A stretch of DNA of 38,256 bases from IMG/VR virus record IMGVR_UViG_3300006929_000041, positions 1-38,256 of that record. One strand, 5' to 3'. Under the pieces are notes generated by a model that worked only from the letters and a program-made list of their open reading frames with translations, searched no databases and had not been told where the DNA came from. The translations under genes and the position numbers were made by a program. This document shows, piece after piece, positions 15,920-25,220 of this stretch; positions within the stretch are counted from its first letter, which is position 1, and each line of letters opens with the position of its first letter. The stretch comes from a virus.

Positions 15920-17572
15920 TTAACCTACTCTCCTTTCGGTTCTTTTATCCACATTTTGATTGCCTGCATCAACAGGTAATCCACTAAATCTCTTATCTGG
16001 GCCTGTTGCACTAGAAGGTTTGTTTCTTGTAGCCTTAACCTTTGCAGGTTGCCCTGCTTCTTCCATTGTTGGTTTACCTGCTCCACCTTCCATCATTTCA
16101 CCTATATGTGATTGGTCTATATTTGTTCCAGCATAAGGGTCTCGCTCAATTTGTTCTTCTTCACCTTTAGGCCTATCTTTTACTTCTGGTGGCGGCTTCT
16201 TATATGAAAATCTACCTTCATCATCCATATCAACTTCAAATCCTAAATTCTTAATTGATGCTGCTATTTGAACTTGTATTTCTCTCTTTCTTAATTTAGC
16301 AACTTCATCTTCTTCCTCAGATGGTGGGAGTTTTAATTCCCAATCAGTTACTCCAAATTCTTGAGTTATAAATGGTAATACATAATTATTCCATATTGTT
16401 TGTGCCATCTCTACTGCACGATTAGTAACAAGTATTTGCATGCCCTCATTATTCAATCCACCACTAGCAGAATTGTCTGACATGAATACTTTGCTAACTC
16501 CATAAAATCCTGATATTCTATCTCTAAGGTCATCCTTAACAGATATGTAATCCATTTCTTTTAGGCTATCCAAGAACTTAATCCACTCAATAGACCCCTT
16601 TCCATTTTCTGCTTCAATTCCCATGACAGGTATGAAGTGTGGGTCTTGTTCCATCTTCTCTTTGACACCACGCCAAAAGGATTTCATTGAATCAATATTT
16701 CTAGTTTGAACTGCTAACAATCCTCTCGGCATTCTAGCCTTAGAGTAAGAAGAGTTTACATAATTCTCCATAGCAATTAAAGTAGTAATGTGATTCCATA
16801 ATGTTAGCACCGGAGATAACCCATAAAGTCTACTTGGATTATATTTACTGAAGTGTAATACTTCACCCTTTAGGTAATACTGTTCTTCTCCATGCGCCCT
16901 ATTAACATAATACACCGGATATAATTTACTAGCACAATATTCACAGGTGCTACCATCTTCTTGTGAAATCATATCTCTATGTTTAATACAAGTAAATCCG
17001 GCTGTTCCTTTAGTTCCATCTTCATCAGTATATAGAGCCATAGTAACTGGGTCTCCACGATATATTTCTTTAATCTTATGCATACGAATATCTCCATTAG
17101 CATCTAAGAAATACTCCTTAACTATTATGATATAGGCATCATCCATAATATTCAAATCGTCTTCTAATTCTTTTAGCACATCTATAAACATTTGTTCTGA
17201 TTTATTCACATATTTATCTAAGAATTTATTTGCATACTTTAATTGATTTGCATCTGGTTTTACCAAATTCATTTGACCGCAATCTTTGCATCTTTCTACG
17301 GGGGCTTTATGTTCTGCTCCACAACTCTTACACTTAGAAACAAACTTTTCTTCCCAAATATATCCTCTTCGGAAAATTTCATTCTTTAACTGTGTAGTGC
17401 AAGTTCTTACGATTACTGATTGTTGTGCTACATGATACAATATAGGTGATGTAATCATATAAGCATTATTCTTTTCCTGAATACCAGGATTAAATACTTC
17501 TTTGTCTTTCGGTTTAGGTGTTTGCCTTCTAAACAAATTACCTAATGAGAATCTTCTCTTTTCTTCTACCAT
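15920..17572 (-). CDS. Portal protein with zinc-ligand insertions
   Basis: This 550-residue protein is preceded by GGAGG seven bases before its ATG. It forms the dodecameric ring through which DNA enters and leaves the head. A typical portal stretch is seen around residues 235-290, LHFSKYNPSRLYGLSPV followed by a long helix, as well as the later helical region and a long, low-complexity, charged C-terminal tail. Two zinc-like sites are unusual: C81, C84, C95, C98 (CKSC...CKDC) and C195, H198, C210, C213. These lie in the wing/clip part of the expected fold. Its position after TerL supports the assignment. Confidence 0.85.
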   Translation of the reverse strand: MVEEKRRFSLGNLFRRQTPKPKDKEVFNPGIQEKNNAYMITSPILYHVAQQSVIVRTCTTQLKNEIFRRGYIWEEKFVSKCKSCGAEHKAPVERCKDCGQMNLVKPDANQLKYANKFLDKYVNKSEQMFIDVLKELEDDLNIMDDAYIIIVKEYFLDANGDIRMHKIKEIYRGDPVTMALYTDEDGTKGTAGFTCIKHRDMISQEDGSTCEYCASKLYPVYYVNRAHGEEQYYLKGEVLHFSKYNPSRLYGLSPVLTLWNHITTLIAMENYVNSSYSKARMPRGLLAVQTRNIDSMKSFWRGVKEKMEQDPHFIPVMGIEAENGKGSIEWIKFLDSLKEMDYISVKDDLRDRISGFYGVSKVFMSDNSASGGLNNEGMQILVTNRAVEMAQTIWNNYVLPFITQEFGVTDWELKLPPSEEEDEVAKLRKREIQVQIAASIKNLGFEVDMDDEGRFSYKKPPPEVKDRPKGEEEQIERDPYAGTNIDQSHIGEMMEGGAGKPTMEEAGQPAKVKATRNKPSSATGPDKRFSGLPVDAGNQNVDKRTERRVG

Positions 17573-17574
17573 GT

Positions 17575-18897
17575 TTATGCCTCCATTTTATTATTGTCTA
17601 TGAGTTTATTTATGTTATTAATATCAATATCCCATTCTTTCCAATCGAATCTAGTGTTGTCACTATGATTATGATATTTCATTAATTTGAATAATTCTTC
17701 CTTTCTATCTTTATACCAATCTTTCTTTTTATCGTTCTTCTTTATTTTAATTAATTCTAGAAGGACATCTGCATTTGGCCCCTTCATCTTAAAATGTGGT
17801 CTGCATTTAGTAAGTAATTTTTTAACTTCTGCTGCTGAATAAAAGTTTAATCTGTTAACTGGTCTAGTATCTTGTGGTGATTTTTGGTCTAAGTGCAATC
17901 TTCCCATACCTAATGATTTATGCATTTCCATCATAAATGCTTTGCCTCTATTTCCTGTTGCTACTAATCCTACTCTTGGATTATGATTTTTATCCATTGT
18001 AATATATCCATCTGAGTCAATAAATGCTGCTGTATATGCCCAGATATTTTTCTTAATGTCATCATTTATTTTGTAATATGCACCATCAACATTAGTTATA
18101 TTTTGGTCTTTAGCAAGTTTAGATATAATCATAGGAGAGGTTCTATTGTATAATTTCTTAGGAAGTGAATCATGTATTTGCCTAGAAGAAATACCCGGAC
18201 TTTCACAAACTGCCTTTAGTATACTCTTACGAATTTCCTCTTTAGGTGAGTTGCCTATAACTGTATCTTTCAAAGCCTTCTTATATGCCTTTTTAGTTAT
18301 ACTCATCTTTTTAGTAAGTAGAGCATATTCAGGCCCATAATCCAAATGTCTTCTATTTAAATCCATTTCCCAATGTTTACATAATAAATTAACTATATCC
18401 CTCTTATCTTCTTCCTTTGTTATAGTGCTTAACTTTCTAAGATGATATTCACTATTATTCATTTTATTTAATGGAATCTTATATTTTCTAATCCAATAAA
18501 TGCTATCCATACATTTGTCTAAATGGTCAGAATATCCACTTATTACATTGTCTATTGAGTTAGTGAATTGAATTTTATTTTCTCCCTTTAATGTTCTTCT
18601 GTATTTTCTCATTTCCTTAATGACAGTAGGTATATCATTTCCTTGAATTTCATATTTATCGGGAAAATTAAATAATTGCTTTTTTGCGTCAGTTAAATTA
18701 ATATCAAACCTTTCCGCATATTCTTTTGCTATTAATTCATTATCTCTAATAGGTTTATTATCTAACCATCCTCTATGTAACTCTTCTGACAATGCTTCTA
18801 ACTGTTGGACTTTAGGCTTAAGTGTTTCTAATATCTCTGTCTCTTCCTCATTCTCTTCAATTTCCTCATTAAGAGACTCTTCATTTAAATTTACCAT
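17575..18897 (-). CDS. LAGLIDADG-type protein between TerL and portal
   Basis: This protein has about 440 residues from the ATG at 18897, which follows GGTGATGATT. It has three parts: an acidic N terminus (1-30), a long helical region, and a winged-helix-like segment around 225-280 (SPGISSRQIHDSLPKKLYN). Then comes one LAGLIDADG-like motif (AYTAAFIDSDGYI, about 287-299) with the usual following strand pattern (RVGLVATGNRGKAFMMEMHK). A single motif suggests it acts as a dimer. It may be a free-standing homing endonuclease that cuts near its own site, or a LAGLIDADG domain adapted as a DNA-binding packaging factor. It lies in a conserved spot between two essential genes without interrupting either. 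Confidence 0.7.
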   Translation of the reverse strand: MVNLNEESLNEEIEENEEETEILETLKPKVQQLEALSEELHRGWLDNKPIRDNELIAKEYAERFDINLTDAKKQLFNFPDKYEIQGNDIPTVIKEMRKYRRTLKGENKIQFTNSIDNVISGYSDHLDKCMDSIYWIRKYKIPLNKMNNSEYHLRKLSTITKEEDKRDIVNLLCKHWEMDLNRRHLDYGPEYALLTKKMSITKKAYKKALKDTVIGNSPKEEIRKSILKAVCESPGISSRQIHDSLPKKLYNRTSPMIISKLAKDQNITNVDGAYYKINDDIKKNIWAYTAAFIDSDGYITMDKNHNPRVGLVATGNRGKAFMMEMHKSLGMGRLHLDQKSPQDTRPVNRLNFYSAAEVKKLLTKCRPHFKMKGPNADVLLELIKIKKNDKKKDWYKDRKEELFKLMKYHNHSDNTRFDWKEWDIDINNINKLIDNNKMEA

Positions 18898-18911
18898 AAT
18901 CATCACCTGTC

Positions 18912-20348
18912 TTAAAAATTCAGTCCCATAATACCCTGTGGAAGCCCCATTTGAGGCAAATTGGGAGCATCAAATATCTCCATGTCGTCAAGGAGCATAA
19001 ATGCTTCTGTCGGAGTCTGTGTGGCCGCATTTGCTAATGCAAGACCCATAACTAAATCGTCATGCGCCCCCACTCCTTCAAATTTGCCCGATTCTGTGAT
19101 AGAGAACATAGAAAGTTCTTCAATAAGAGCATTAGTTAGTTTTTTGCTGTTATTATCAGCATAAGGCAAGTGAATTTTTCCATTTTCAAAGTTCATTTGG
19201 AGATTTAGGATGATTTCTTGCTTTTTTCTCCTAGTAGTGTTAAAATCTCTAACATTTATGTCCGAAACAGAGCGTAATTCTTGAGTGAAGGCTTTAGCAA
19301 AGGTATTTGTTTCATATAATACTACTTCTGGCTCAAAAATCTTCGCAATTAGACGCAATTTGACAATATTTTCTCTAAATTGAACATTCTTGGCTCTATC
19401 TACATGAACAACAGTCTTATTTTGATTATCATCTACTTCTAATACCATAATTACATTGTAATCTCCATCTGTAGATATAGCAGGGTCTACACCGACATAA
19501 TATCTATACCCTTTTTCTTTTCTATGGCCTAATTTAAGCACAGCATGTTCATTCTTAGCATTTTGCATATGTTCTGGAGCAAATAGTGCTGTGCCTGTTG
19601 AAACTGGTATACATAAATACTCTCTTGTAAATTTTAGTGAACCAATCTCTGCTTTTCTTTGCAATAAAGAATCTAAGTCCCATCTTTCAGGCCAAAGAGG
19701 TTCATTCATTGAATCTAAACAAGGATATTTTCTAAGAGTATATGCTGGATTTTCTTCTAACTGTGAGAAAATATCAGTGTATGTAAAAGGAGTTCCTATC
19801 ATCCTTAAACTAGCAGTATGGTGAAGTGTAGGTATCATATCACCAAAGAACCAATCAGTAACTCTTTGAATACCAACCAAACTAAACTCCTTCAAAGGGT
19901 CATCAATAATAATTTCTTGAGGGTGAAGTCCACGAATCTGAGAACCTACTGACCTTTCAAGAACAGAATTACCATTAGTTAATGTTATATTTCCAATAGC
20001 CCATCCTCTTGACGGTTTGAATTTCTTTAATTGAGGAATATTAAACATTCTATCTATTTCTCTCATGTGAACTAATGTCTGCTTTTGGTTAGATGAAATG
20101 TATAGCATTTGAAATGGAGGTTCTTGGAATACTAGATTCCAAACTACCCATGAATGCATAAACACAGATTTTCCGTGGTCTCGACTACAGACTATTACTG
20201 TTCTATCTGTATTTTCCATTGTATCTAACCATTCTTCCATATATTTAGGATACATCATACCCAATACATTTTTAAAGAAATATGGAAAAGAGTTTTTGGA
20301 TAACTCCATATCCATATTATGAGCAAAATTTATACCTTCTAATTCCAT
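18912..20348 (-). CDS. terL: Terminase large subunit (ATPase and nuclease)
   Basis: This 478-residue protein has a strong ribosome-binding sequence, GGGAGGATTAAT, before its ATG. It packages DNA into the head. The ATPase part has Walker A-like CSRDHGKS (54-61), Walker B IIIDDP (146-151) and the coupling motif MIGTPF (183-188). The nuclease part begins at GVDPA with Asp288 and ends with GAHDDLVMGLALAN, whose acidic pair is a metal site. All are in the expected order for a complete enzyme. No tag is present at its N terminus. It is followed by a LAGLIDADG gene and the portal, and is separated by about 8.6 kb from the small-terminase-like gene. Confidence 0.95.
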   Translation of the reverse strand: MELEGINFAHNMDMELSKNSFPYFFKNVLGMMYPKYMEEWLDTMENTDRTVIVCSRDHGKSVFMHSWVVWNLVFQEPPFQMLYISSNQKQTLVHMREIDRMFNIPQLKKFKPSRGWAIGNITLTNGNSVLERSVGSQIRGLHPQEIIIDDPLKEFSLVGIQRVTDWFFGDMIPTLHHTASLRMIGTPFTYTDIFSQLEENPAYTLRKYPCLDSMNEPLWPERWDLDSLLQRKAEIGSLKFTREYLCIPVSTGTALFAPEHMQNAKNEHAVLKLGHRKEKGYRYYVGVDPAISTDGDYNVIMVLEVDDNQNKTVVHVDRAKNVQFRENIVKLRLIAKIFEPEVVLYETNTFAKAFTQELRSVSDINVRDFNTTRRKKQEIILNLQMNFENGKIHLPYADNNSKKLTNALIEELSMFSITESGKFEGVGAHDDLVMGLALANAATQTPTEAFMLLDDMEIFDAPNLPQMGLPQGIMGLNF

Positions 20349-20349
20349 A

Positions 20350-20643
20350 TTAATCCTCCCAAATATATGTCTTTTTTTGTTTAGTATATCCTGGTATTGC
20401 CTTTATATTAGGATGCACTTTAAGCATATGAGGTAATGCTAATCTAGTAGGTATTCCTCTAGTAGATAATAGTCTTTCTCCTATTTTCTTTCTTTCTTGA
20501 TTTATGTCATAAATTCCGTCAGCAAGAATACCGATAATTTGATTAGCACTCATTGGAGTAATTAATTTTTCTTCAAGTATTTTTTCCATTGTAGGGTGAA
20601 ATTTTTTACCTCTTACTGATTTAATTACTGTAAACCATTCCAT
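20350..20643 (-). CDS. Tag-bearing small protein with winged-helix look (MEWFTVIK)
   Basis: This protein has about 97 residues from the ATG at 20643. GAGGGATTAAC lies just before this ATG, so a start five codons earlier would bury the ribosome-binding site and is rejected. The protein opens with the shared signature MEWFTVIKS. A helical segment (PMSANQIIGILADGIYD), a second helix and a basic region (TRGIPTRLALPHMLKVHPN) then a strand pair give a winged-helix appearance, so DNA contact is possible. It is directly upstream of TerL and coupled to it. Function unknown. Confidence 0.55.
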   Translation of the reverse strand: MEWFTVIKSVRGKKFHPTMEKILEEKLITPMSANQIIGILADGIYDINQERKKIGERLLSTRGIPTRLALPHMLKVHPNIKAIPGYTKQKKTYIWED

Positions 20644-20654
20644 GTTAATCCCTC

Positions 20655-21002
20655 TCATCTAAATCTATGGTCAAGCATTGTTGTATCTTCTAAACATGAT
20701 TCATATTCTCTATAGATTTCTCTTAATTTCAAATACAAATCTCCCTCTTCCCCGCTAGTTAATTCAACATTTAAAAACTTCTCTTTGAAATAATCAATTC
20801 CTTCGTTTTCTGTTCGGCTTAATACTTGTTCTACTTCTTCACACTCACCATTAAGTGTGGAATTCGTAACAAACATTAACCATTTATTCCATTCTGTAGT
20901 TCCTGTATTGCTAAAATTTGCTATGACGCTACTTCGTAAATCTGCGCAACAATCTTCAACAAAGTTAATATCAAGATTCTTTAATATATCCATCCAATTC
21001 AT
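20655..21002 (-). CDS. Tag-bearing acidic protein (MNWMDILK)
   Basis: This 115-residue protein opens MNWMDILKN, a near-consensus copy of the shared signature. The start overlaps the stop of the 50-residue upstream gene (ATGA). The remainder is acidic and mainly helical, with two adjacent cysteines (DCCADL) near residue 18 and a C-terminal helix ending TMLDHRFR. I see no enzyme motif. It is one of several tagged small proteins directly before TerL. Confidence 0.6.
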   Translation of the reverse strand: MNWMDILKNLDINFVEDCCADLRSSVIANFSNTGTTEWNKWLMFVTNSTLNGECEEVEQVLSRTENEGIDYFKEKFLNVELTSGEEGDLYLKLREIYREYESCLEDTTMLDHRFR

Positions 21003-21151
21003 TCTTCCTCACTCCAATACCATTCATAAAGAGAATCTATTAATTCCTTTGTTTCATTCCTATGGTCTCGCCAAATTTTCTTTTTCTTTTTAAGTTGCTT
21101 AAACCCTTCAAGTTGTGCGTTCCAGTAATCCCAATCAATATCCCAATTCAT
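20999..21151 (-). CDS. 50-residue tryptophan-rich protein
   Basis: Read directly from the sequence, this frame fills the gap between its neighbours. It starts MNWDIDWDYWNAQLEG and has a central lysine run (KKKKK) and an aromatic/acidic end (LYEWYWSEEE). Both boundaries are ATGA overlaps, with the upstream stop and with the start of the next gene, which strongly suggests that it is translated. The start keeps the M-N-W of the shared signature but has Asp where the hydrophobic residues and lysine are expected, so it is a degenerate copy or a chance match. Confidence 0.6.
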   Translation of the reverse strand: MNWDIDWDYWNAQLEGFKQLKKKKKIWRDHRNETKELIDSLYEWYWSEEE

Positions 21152-21408
21152 TTCTTTCCCAATATATTTCTAGCGGTTTGGCAACAAAATCTAATTTTTT
21201 GTGTTGATTGAAGTAACCAAAATGAATCTTTTTCTAAATCAAATTTCTTTTCAATATGTCTACACAATTCATATCTAGACATTGCTTCAAAATCATCATC
21301 AATCTCTAAACCCATTATTGGGCCTGTTTCGTGCGTTATTCTTTTATCTAACCATACATAGGCATTGCCCATAAACGCAATTAACTTTCTAATTATCCAT
21401 TGTTTCAT
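21148..21408 (-). CDS. Small helical protein with degenerate tag-like start (MKQWIIRKL)
   Basis: This protein has about 86 residues from the ATG at 21408, which has AAGGAGTG upstream; a GTG three codons earlier is less likely. It opens MKQWIIRKLIAFMG: a tryptophan at position 4 followed by hydrophobics and basic residues, like a shifted version of the shared signature. An acidic middle and a cysteine pair (RFCCQTARNILGKK) at the C terminus follow. Its stop overlaps the 50-residue gene. Family unknown. Confidence 0.5.
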   Translation of the reverse strand: MKQWIIRKLIAFMGNAYVWLDKRITHETGPIMGLEIDDDFEAMSRYELCRHIEKKFDLEKDSFWLLQSTQKIRFCCQTARNILGKK

Positions 21409-21421
21409 TATGCCCACTCCT

Positions 21422-22258
21422 TCAAAAGAATCTTGTCCCCTGTTTTGTGCTATCTATGTATTCTCTAAACTCAGGATTTTCTTCATACATTTTCCAATAC
21501 TTATTTCCTTGCCAATTCTTATCTAAGTTATTATCTATTATGTGTTTAATCATCTTAGAGATTTCTCCCACACCACCTAAATTACTCGCTCCCACACCAT
21601 CTAAATTCCTTCTTATACGATTTGCACGGTGGCCCTTGTTTTGCCACTCTTGGTCTTCAAACATCTCTTCTAAATTGAGTTTAAGCATTTCATCTACCAT
21701 CTTACTGTATGTGTAATCTATGGGGTGTGGGCCATCACCCCAAATAGCAACTCCTGCTTTATTACTCAAAGTAGTATCATAAACCCAATAATCTTTAGGA
21801 ATAGGAACAGCAGTTACCATATTGTTAAATCCATTTCCTTGAACCATGCCTATTTCCCACCAATTCTTATGTAAATTCTCTCTCCAAGAGGAACTAGGCC
21901 CAATATAAATAAAACCTATACCTTCCTTTTCTACCTTCTCCATAAATTCCAATACGCTTTTACTCCTTAACATATTTTCCTTCATTTCTTTAGGTAACTG
22001 TTTTTCTAGTTTTTTCTCTATGGCCGCTATATGGTCTGCTACTGGGGGTGAATTATCGCTTCCTCCAAACCCACTAACATTAATTGGAATCCATTTTTTT
22101 ACCCTACTGCCAACCCAACCACTAGACTTACTAACATGAATCGGATGATGTTTTTCCATTAGTGCTTCAGGTTCACTATTTCTAGGGTCATAAAGTAACA
22201 GTATACCGTTATGATTACCCTGCTTTAAAATATCAAACCAACTCATACTTTGTTTCAC
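21422..22258 (-). CDS. Tag-bearing 278-residue protein (MSWFDILK near the start)
   Basis: A GTG start at 22258 follows GGGAGGT at ideal spacing and gives MKQSMSWFDILKQG; the ATG four codons later would put the shared signature exactly at the N terminus. Both are possible. The rest contains a glycine-rich aromatic region (SGWVGSRVKKW), a strand-turn region (EGIGFIYIGPSSSWRENLHKN), another strand region (MVTAVPIPKDYWVYD) and a helical C-terminal part. It looks like a folded, possibly enzymatic domain, but I can name none. The upstream gap is one of the longer spaces in this cluster. Confidence 0.55.
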   Translation of the reverse strand: MKQSMSWFDILKQGNHNGILLLYDPRNSEPEALMEKHHPIHVSKSSGWVGSRVKKWIPINVSGFGGSDNSPPVADHIAAIEKKLEKQLPKEMKENMLRSKSVLEFMEKVEKEGIGFIYIGPSSSWRENLHKNWWEIGMVQGNGFNNMVTAVPIPKDYWVYDTTLSNKAGVAIWGDGPHPIDYTYSKMVDEMLKLNLEEMFEDQEWQNKGHRANRIRRNLDGVGASNLGGVGEISKMIKHIIDNNLDKNWQGNKYWKMYEENPEFREYIDSTKQGTRFF

Positions 22259-22323
22259 GGTCTAAACCTCCCTAAGCACCATATCCCATATAGTAAATCC
22301 CATATAAATCTAATCATCCTTAT
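22259..22323 (-). promoter_or_regulatory. Possible internal promoter in a longer intergenic gap
   Basis: This 65-base gap is unusually long here. Read on the minus strand it contains two AT-rich boxes with similar flanks (TTTATATGGGAT and ACTATATGGGAT) before a strong GGGAGGT ribosome-binding site. The first resembles an archaeal TATA element. There is no experimental or sequence proof of a start site, and the boxes could be chance in AT-rich DNA. Confidence 0.25.
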
Positions 22324-22698
22324 TCATTCTACCTTTTTATAGTCTCCTGCTGCTGGAGATTTACCTTTAACTATCCAATTAGGGTGCTTCATCAATACAT
22401 TAAACATTGTTATATCATATTTTGACCTTTCTGCCATTTTTAATCCTCTAAAGTGTGCATTTATAAATATTGTAGTTGCGTGTCCAGTTCTTCGTTCAGG
22501 ATGCTCTGTTTTTAGTAGTGCTTTAATTTTAGGTTCTAAGAAAGGAATAATGCCTTCACGAATATTATGTGTGAAAAAATGACTACCAATAGGAACTGTA
22601 TCTGCCCATTCTCTAGTGGCTTCTCTAACTAATTTTGATACATTGAATACATTTAAAATGTTAACATTCCTCTTTCTTAATATGCCTATCCAACTCAT
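22324..22698 (-). CDS. Tag-bearing 124-residue protein (MSWIGILRK)
   Basis: The start overlaps the stop of the 841-residue gene (ATGA). The opening MSWIGILRKR is a shared-signature copy with Arg before Lys. The rest is basic and folded-looking: a helix (NVSKLVREATREWAD), a His-containing loop (SHFFTHNIREGIIPF), an alternating strand (HATTIFINAHFRGLKMAERS) and a C-terminal PNWIVKGKSPAAGDYKKVE. I see no known domain. It resembles small virion-associated proteins only by context. Confidence 0.55.
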   Translation of the reverse strand: MSWIGILRKRNVNILNVFNVSKLVREATREWADTVPIGSHFFTHNIREGIIPFLEPKIKALLKTEHPERRTGHATTIFINAHFRGLKMAERSKYDITMFNVLMKHPNWIVKGKSPAAGDYKKVE

Positions 22699-25220
22699 CT
22701 ATACAACCCCTTAATATGATATACTAATTCTTCTCCTAATCCATATTTCTTTGATATAGAATTAAAACTATCTAATTCTATTACTATTGAAGTTATGTCT
22801 GTTGCTGTTACATCTTGTTTATATTTAGATTTAACTATATCTATAGTATCAACAATATCATCATAATCCTCTAAACTTTTGTATGCATAATGTATTGGTC
22901 TATTATTCATTTTTCGTATCTCATCATGAGCGATTAATATATCCCTCTGATATGATAATAATAATGGATTTCTAGTTCCTTCTAATAATTCATAAAATTC
23001 TGTCATTTCCTTTTTCTTTTTGGGGTCTTTCAAGAATAGCATTTTATAGTGTCTAAGTAATTTTATTAACAAGAAATATGAAGAAGTATGTTTGCTTCTT
23101 TTATAGCCTTTGGCCAGAGAATCAATGGATTCTCCATCTAATGTAATATCTTTTGAATCAACATTATTTTTATTTGCTATTCCCAAAAGAACCTTAGCCA
23201 ATAATTTCTTATCGTTTTCTCTAAATCTCTCATCGAATATATCATCTAAAACATCTAATAAATTTTCTGTTATTTGAATAGCATCAGTTATATTAACTTC
23301 TGTTGGGTTTTTCATTGTTTCTAGATATTTATTTATGTGATTCATTTCATGTCTATCTATCATTTGACCTTGCAAACTATAGAATCCAAATTCTAATAAT
23401 TGATATAAACTATCTGGCCCTATTATTTTAATTTGGGATAAAAATTTAGTATCTAAATGTGCAGGGATAGTTTCAAACGGTAAATAATGACTGTCTGCTG
23501 GAATAACATAATACTCATTAACTACCCTTAATAACTCTGTAATAGATTCTGCATATTTACCTAATGCTCTTGGCATACCTGTTTTTCCTAGTTGGAATCT
23601 AGCCATTCTAGGAGTAGTTTCTGAATCTGCATCAGATTGGCTATATTCACTAGATACACTTTGTTTCGTGTCAATAAATTCTGTAATCCAAGGAGCCATA
23701 CTTTTATCATCTTCTACTTCTACTATATCTTGAATGTTTTCTAGTAGTTCTTTATGAAAACTATCTATGTCGCTTAAATTACCTATGCTTTCCTCTTTAG
23801 ACTTATTTAATATATTAACCATTTCTGAAGCAAGAGGAACATAATAATTATCTTCTGATACATCAACTAATTCTTCTGCTGCATCATTTAAATCTTCCAT
23901 TAATTCCCATAATTGGTCTATCATGTCAGGGTCAGCAGAACGAAGTTCTTTCATTTGGTTTTCCATTTGAGCCATAAATTTTTGATAAGTTCTTGAAGTA
24001 AATGCGCCTCTCTTAAATTTGTTTTTAAATTGAGTTAATGCGGTAAGTGGGTCTACTTGATATGTTGTTTTATAGAGACTTGCGGCTCTTTTTATTTCTT
24101 CTAATGTATGTGCATTATATGCTTCTGGGTCTCTTGGGTCAAAATCTGCTACTCCCTCTGGATTTGTGGTTTTAGATTCCTCTCCTTCTCCATCATAAGC
24201 ATCAAAATAATCCGACTGTTCAGGTTTATATTCTTCTTCTCCTGTATCTGCTCCAGTAGTAGCATCAATTTGATTAAATGCAGGTAAACTTAATATTTCA
24301 TCTTTTATCATTTCAATTACATTATCATGTATTTCATCATCATGTCTGCTATGTAATTTAAAGGTCAACGGTTCTGTTGCAATGACATAATTCATATTAT
24401 CTGACATTTTAGTGAATAGTTTTGCTAGAGTTATCATTTCCTTTTCTAACTCAACAAATTGTTCACTTTCCTTGAAGACTTCAGGCAAATCTAATGTTTC
24501 TTTGTATTGCCCATGTAATTCTTTATTTTCTTCACTCTTATCATATATATCTTTAGATACATCTTGCCAATCTCTTAATACTTCTTCGATGGCTTTTTTC
24601 AGTTCATCATATAAAGGATGAATTTCTTCCCAAAAATCATAAAACTCTTTTCTGTCACTTGTCTTGACTGGGTTTATTGTGTCTATAATATCTGATGGTG
24701 AATATTTAATACTTACTTTAGTTTTTGGTTTATCCAATCCATCAAGTAATTGTTCTACAGCCCCTTGATATTTTTCATCAATATCTAAGGTTTTAATTGT
24801 TTGTCTTATTGTATCTTCCATGCCGTCAGGAATAACTAACTTATTAGTATTTAATTCCCCTTCTAAATCATTTGCCTTTAAAGGCTTTCCATAATAAGTA
24901 ATATCAAAAGATTCTATTAAATCTCTGAATCCTTCTACCTTTGGCCCCTTTAATGCAGAAATATATCTTATAATAAATTCTTCACTGAATGCTTTTCTTT
25001 TTAGGATTCTCCTAATGTTCTTATCAGCATTTTGTTCACTAGCCCCTTCTGCAATTAATCTTTCTCTTTGCTCTCTCATTATAGGGATGACTAAAGAAGC
25101 ATTATAATTAGTTTTTCTTGCTAACTCTTTAGTTTCATCAAAAGATTCTTCGCCATATTTTTGCTCAAAGTCATCGGTGCTCAATGCAATATAATCTTTT
25201 AGTCTACTCAATTTCATCAT
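22695..25220 (-). CDS. 841-residue acidic helical protein of unknown function
   Basis: This very large, mainly alpha-helical protein opens MMKLSRLKDYIALST; it has no tryptophan signature. Acidic and lysine-rich segments alternate, with a low-complexity region around residues 305-370 (Glu/Asp/Thr/Gly-rich). A His/Asn-containing segment (DRHEMNHINKYLETM) occurs near residue 630 but is not a clean metalloprotease motif. It overlaps the end of the 672-residue tagged protein upstream. Large helical proteins in this position may be ejected core proteins or tape-like proteins, but no motif supports a choice. Confidence 0.55.
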   Translation of the reverse strand: MMKLSRLKDYIALSTDDFEQKYGEESFDETKELARKTNYNASLVIPIMREQRERLIAEGASEQNADKNIRRILKRKAFSEEFIIRYISALKGPKVEGFRDLIESFDITYYGKPLKANDLEGELNTNKLVIPDGMEDTIRQTIKTLDIDEKYQGAVEQLLDGLDKPKTKVSIKYSPSDIIDTINPVKTSDRKEFYDFWEEIHPLYDELKKAIEEVLRDWQDVSKDIYDKSEENKELHGQYKETLDLPEVFKESEQFVELEKEMITLAKLFTKMSDNMNYVIATEPLTFKLHSRHDDEIHDNVIEMIKDEILSLPAFNQIDATTGADTGEEEYKPEQSDYFDAYDGEGEESKTTNPEGVADFDPRDPEAYNAHTLEEIKRAASLYKTTYQVDPLTALTQFKNKFKRGAFTSRTYQKFMAQMENQMKELRSADPDMIDQLWELMEDLNDAAEELVDVSEDNYYVPLASEMVNILNKSKEESIGNLSDIDSFHKELLENIQDIVEVEDDKSMAPWITEFIDTKQSVSSEYSQSDADSETTPRMARFQLGKTGMPRALGKYAESITELLRVVNEYYVIPADSHYLPFETIPAHLDTKFLSQIKIIGPDSLYQLLEFGFYSLQGQMIDRHEMNHINKYLETMKNPTEVNITDAIQITENLLDVLDDIFDERFRENDKKLLAKVLLGIANKNNVDSKDITLDGESIDSLAKGYKRSKHTSSYFLLIKLLRHYKMLFLKDPKKKKEMTEFYELLEGTRNPLLLSYQRDILIAHDEIRKMNNRPIHYAYKSLEDYDDIVDTIDIVKSKYKQDVTATDITSIVIELDSFNSISKKYGLGEELVYHIKGLYR

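Noticed and set aside
23330-23370. DRHEMNH in the 841-residue protein as a metalloprotease motif
   Set aside because: The HExxH spacing is HEMNH, which formally fits, but no third ligand or usual hydrophobic context is seen; too weak to call a peptidase.
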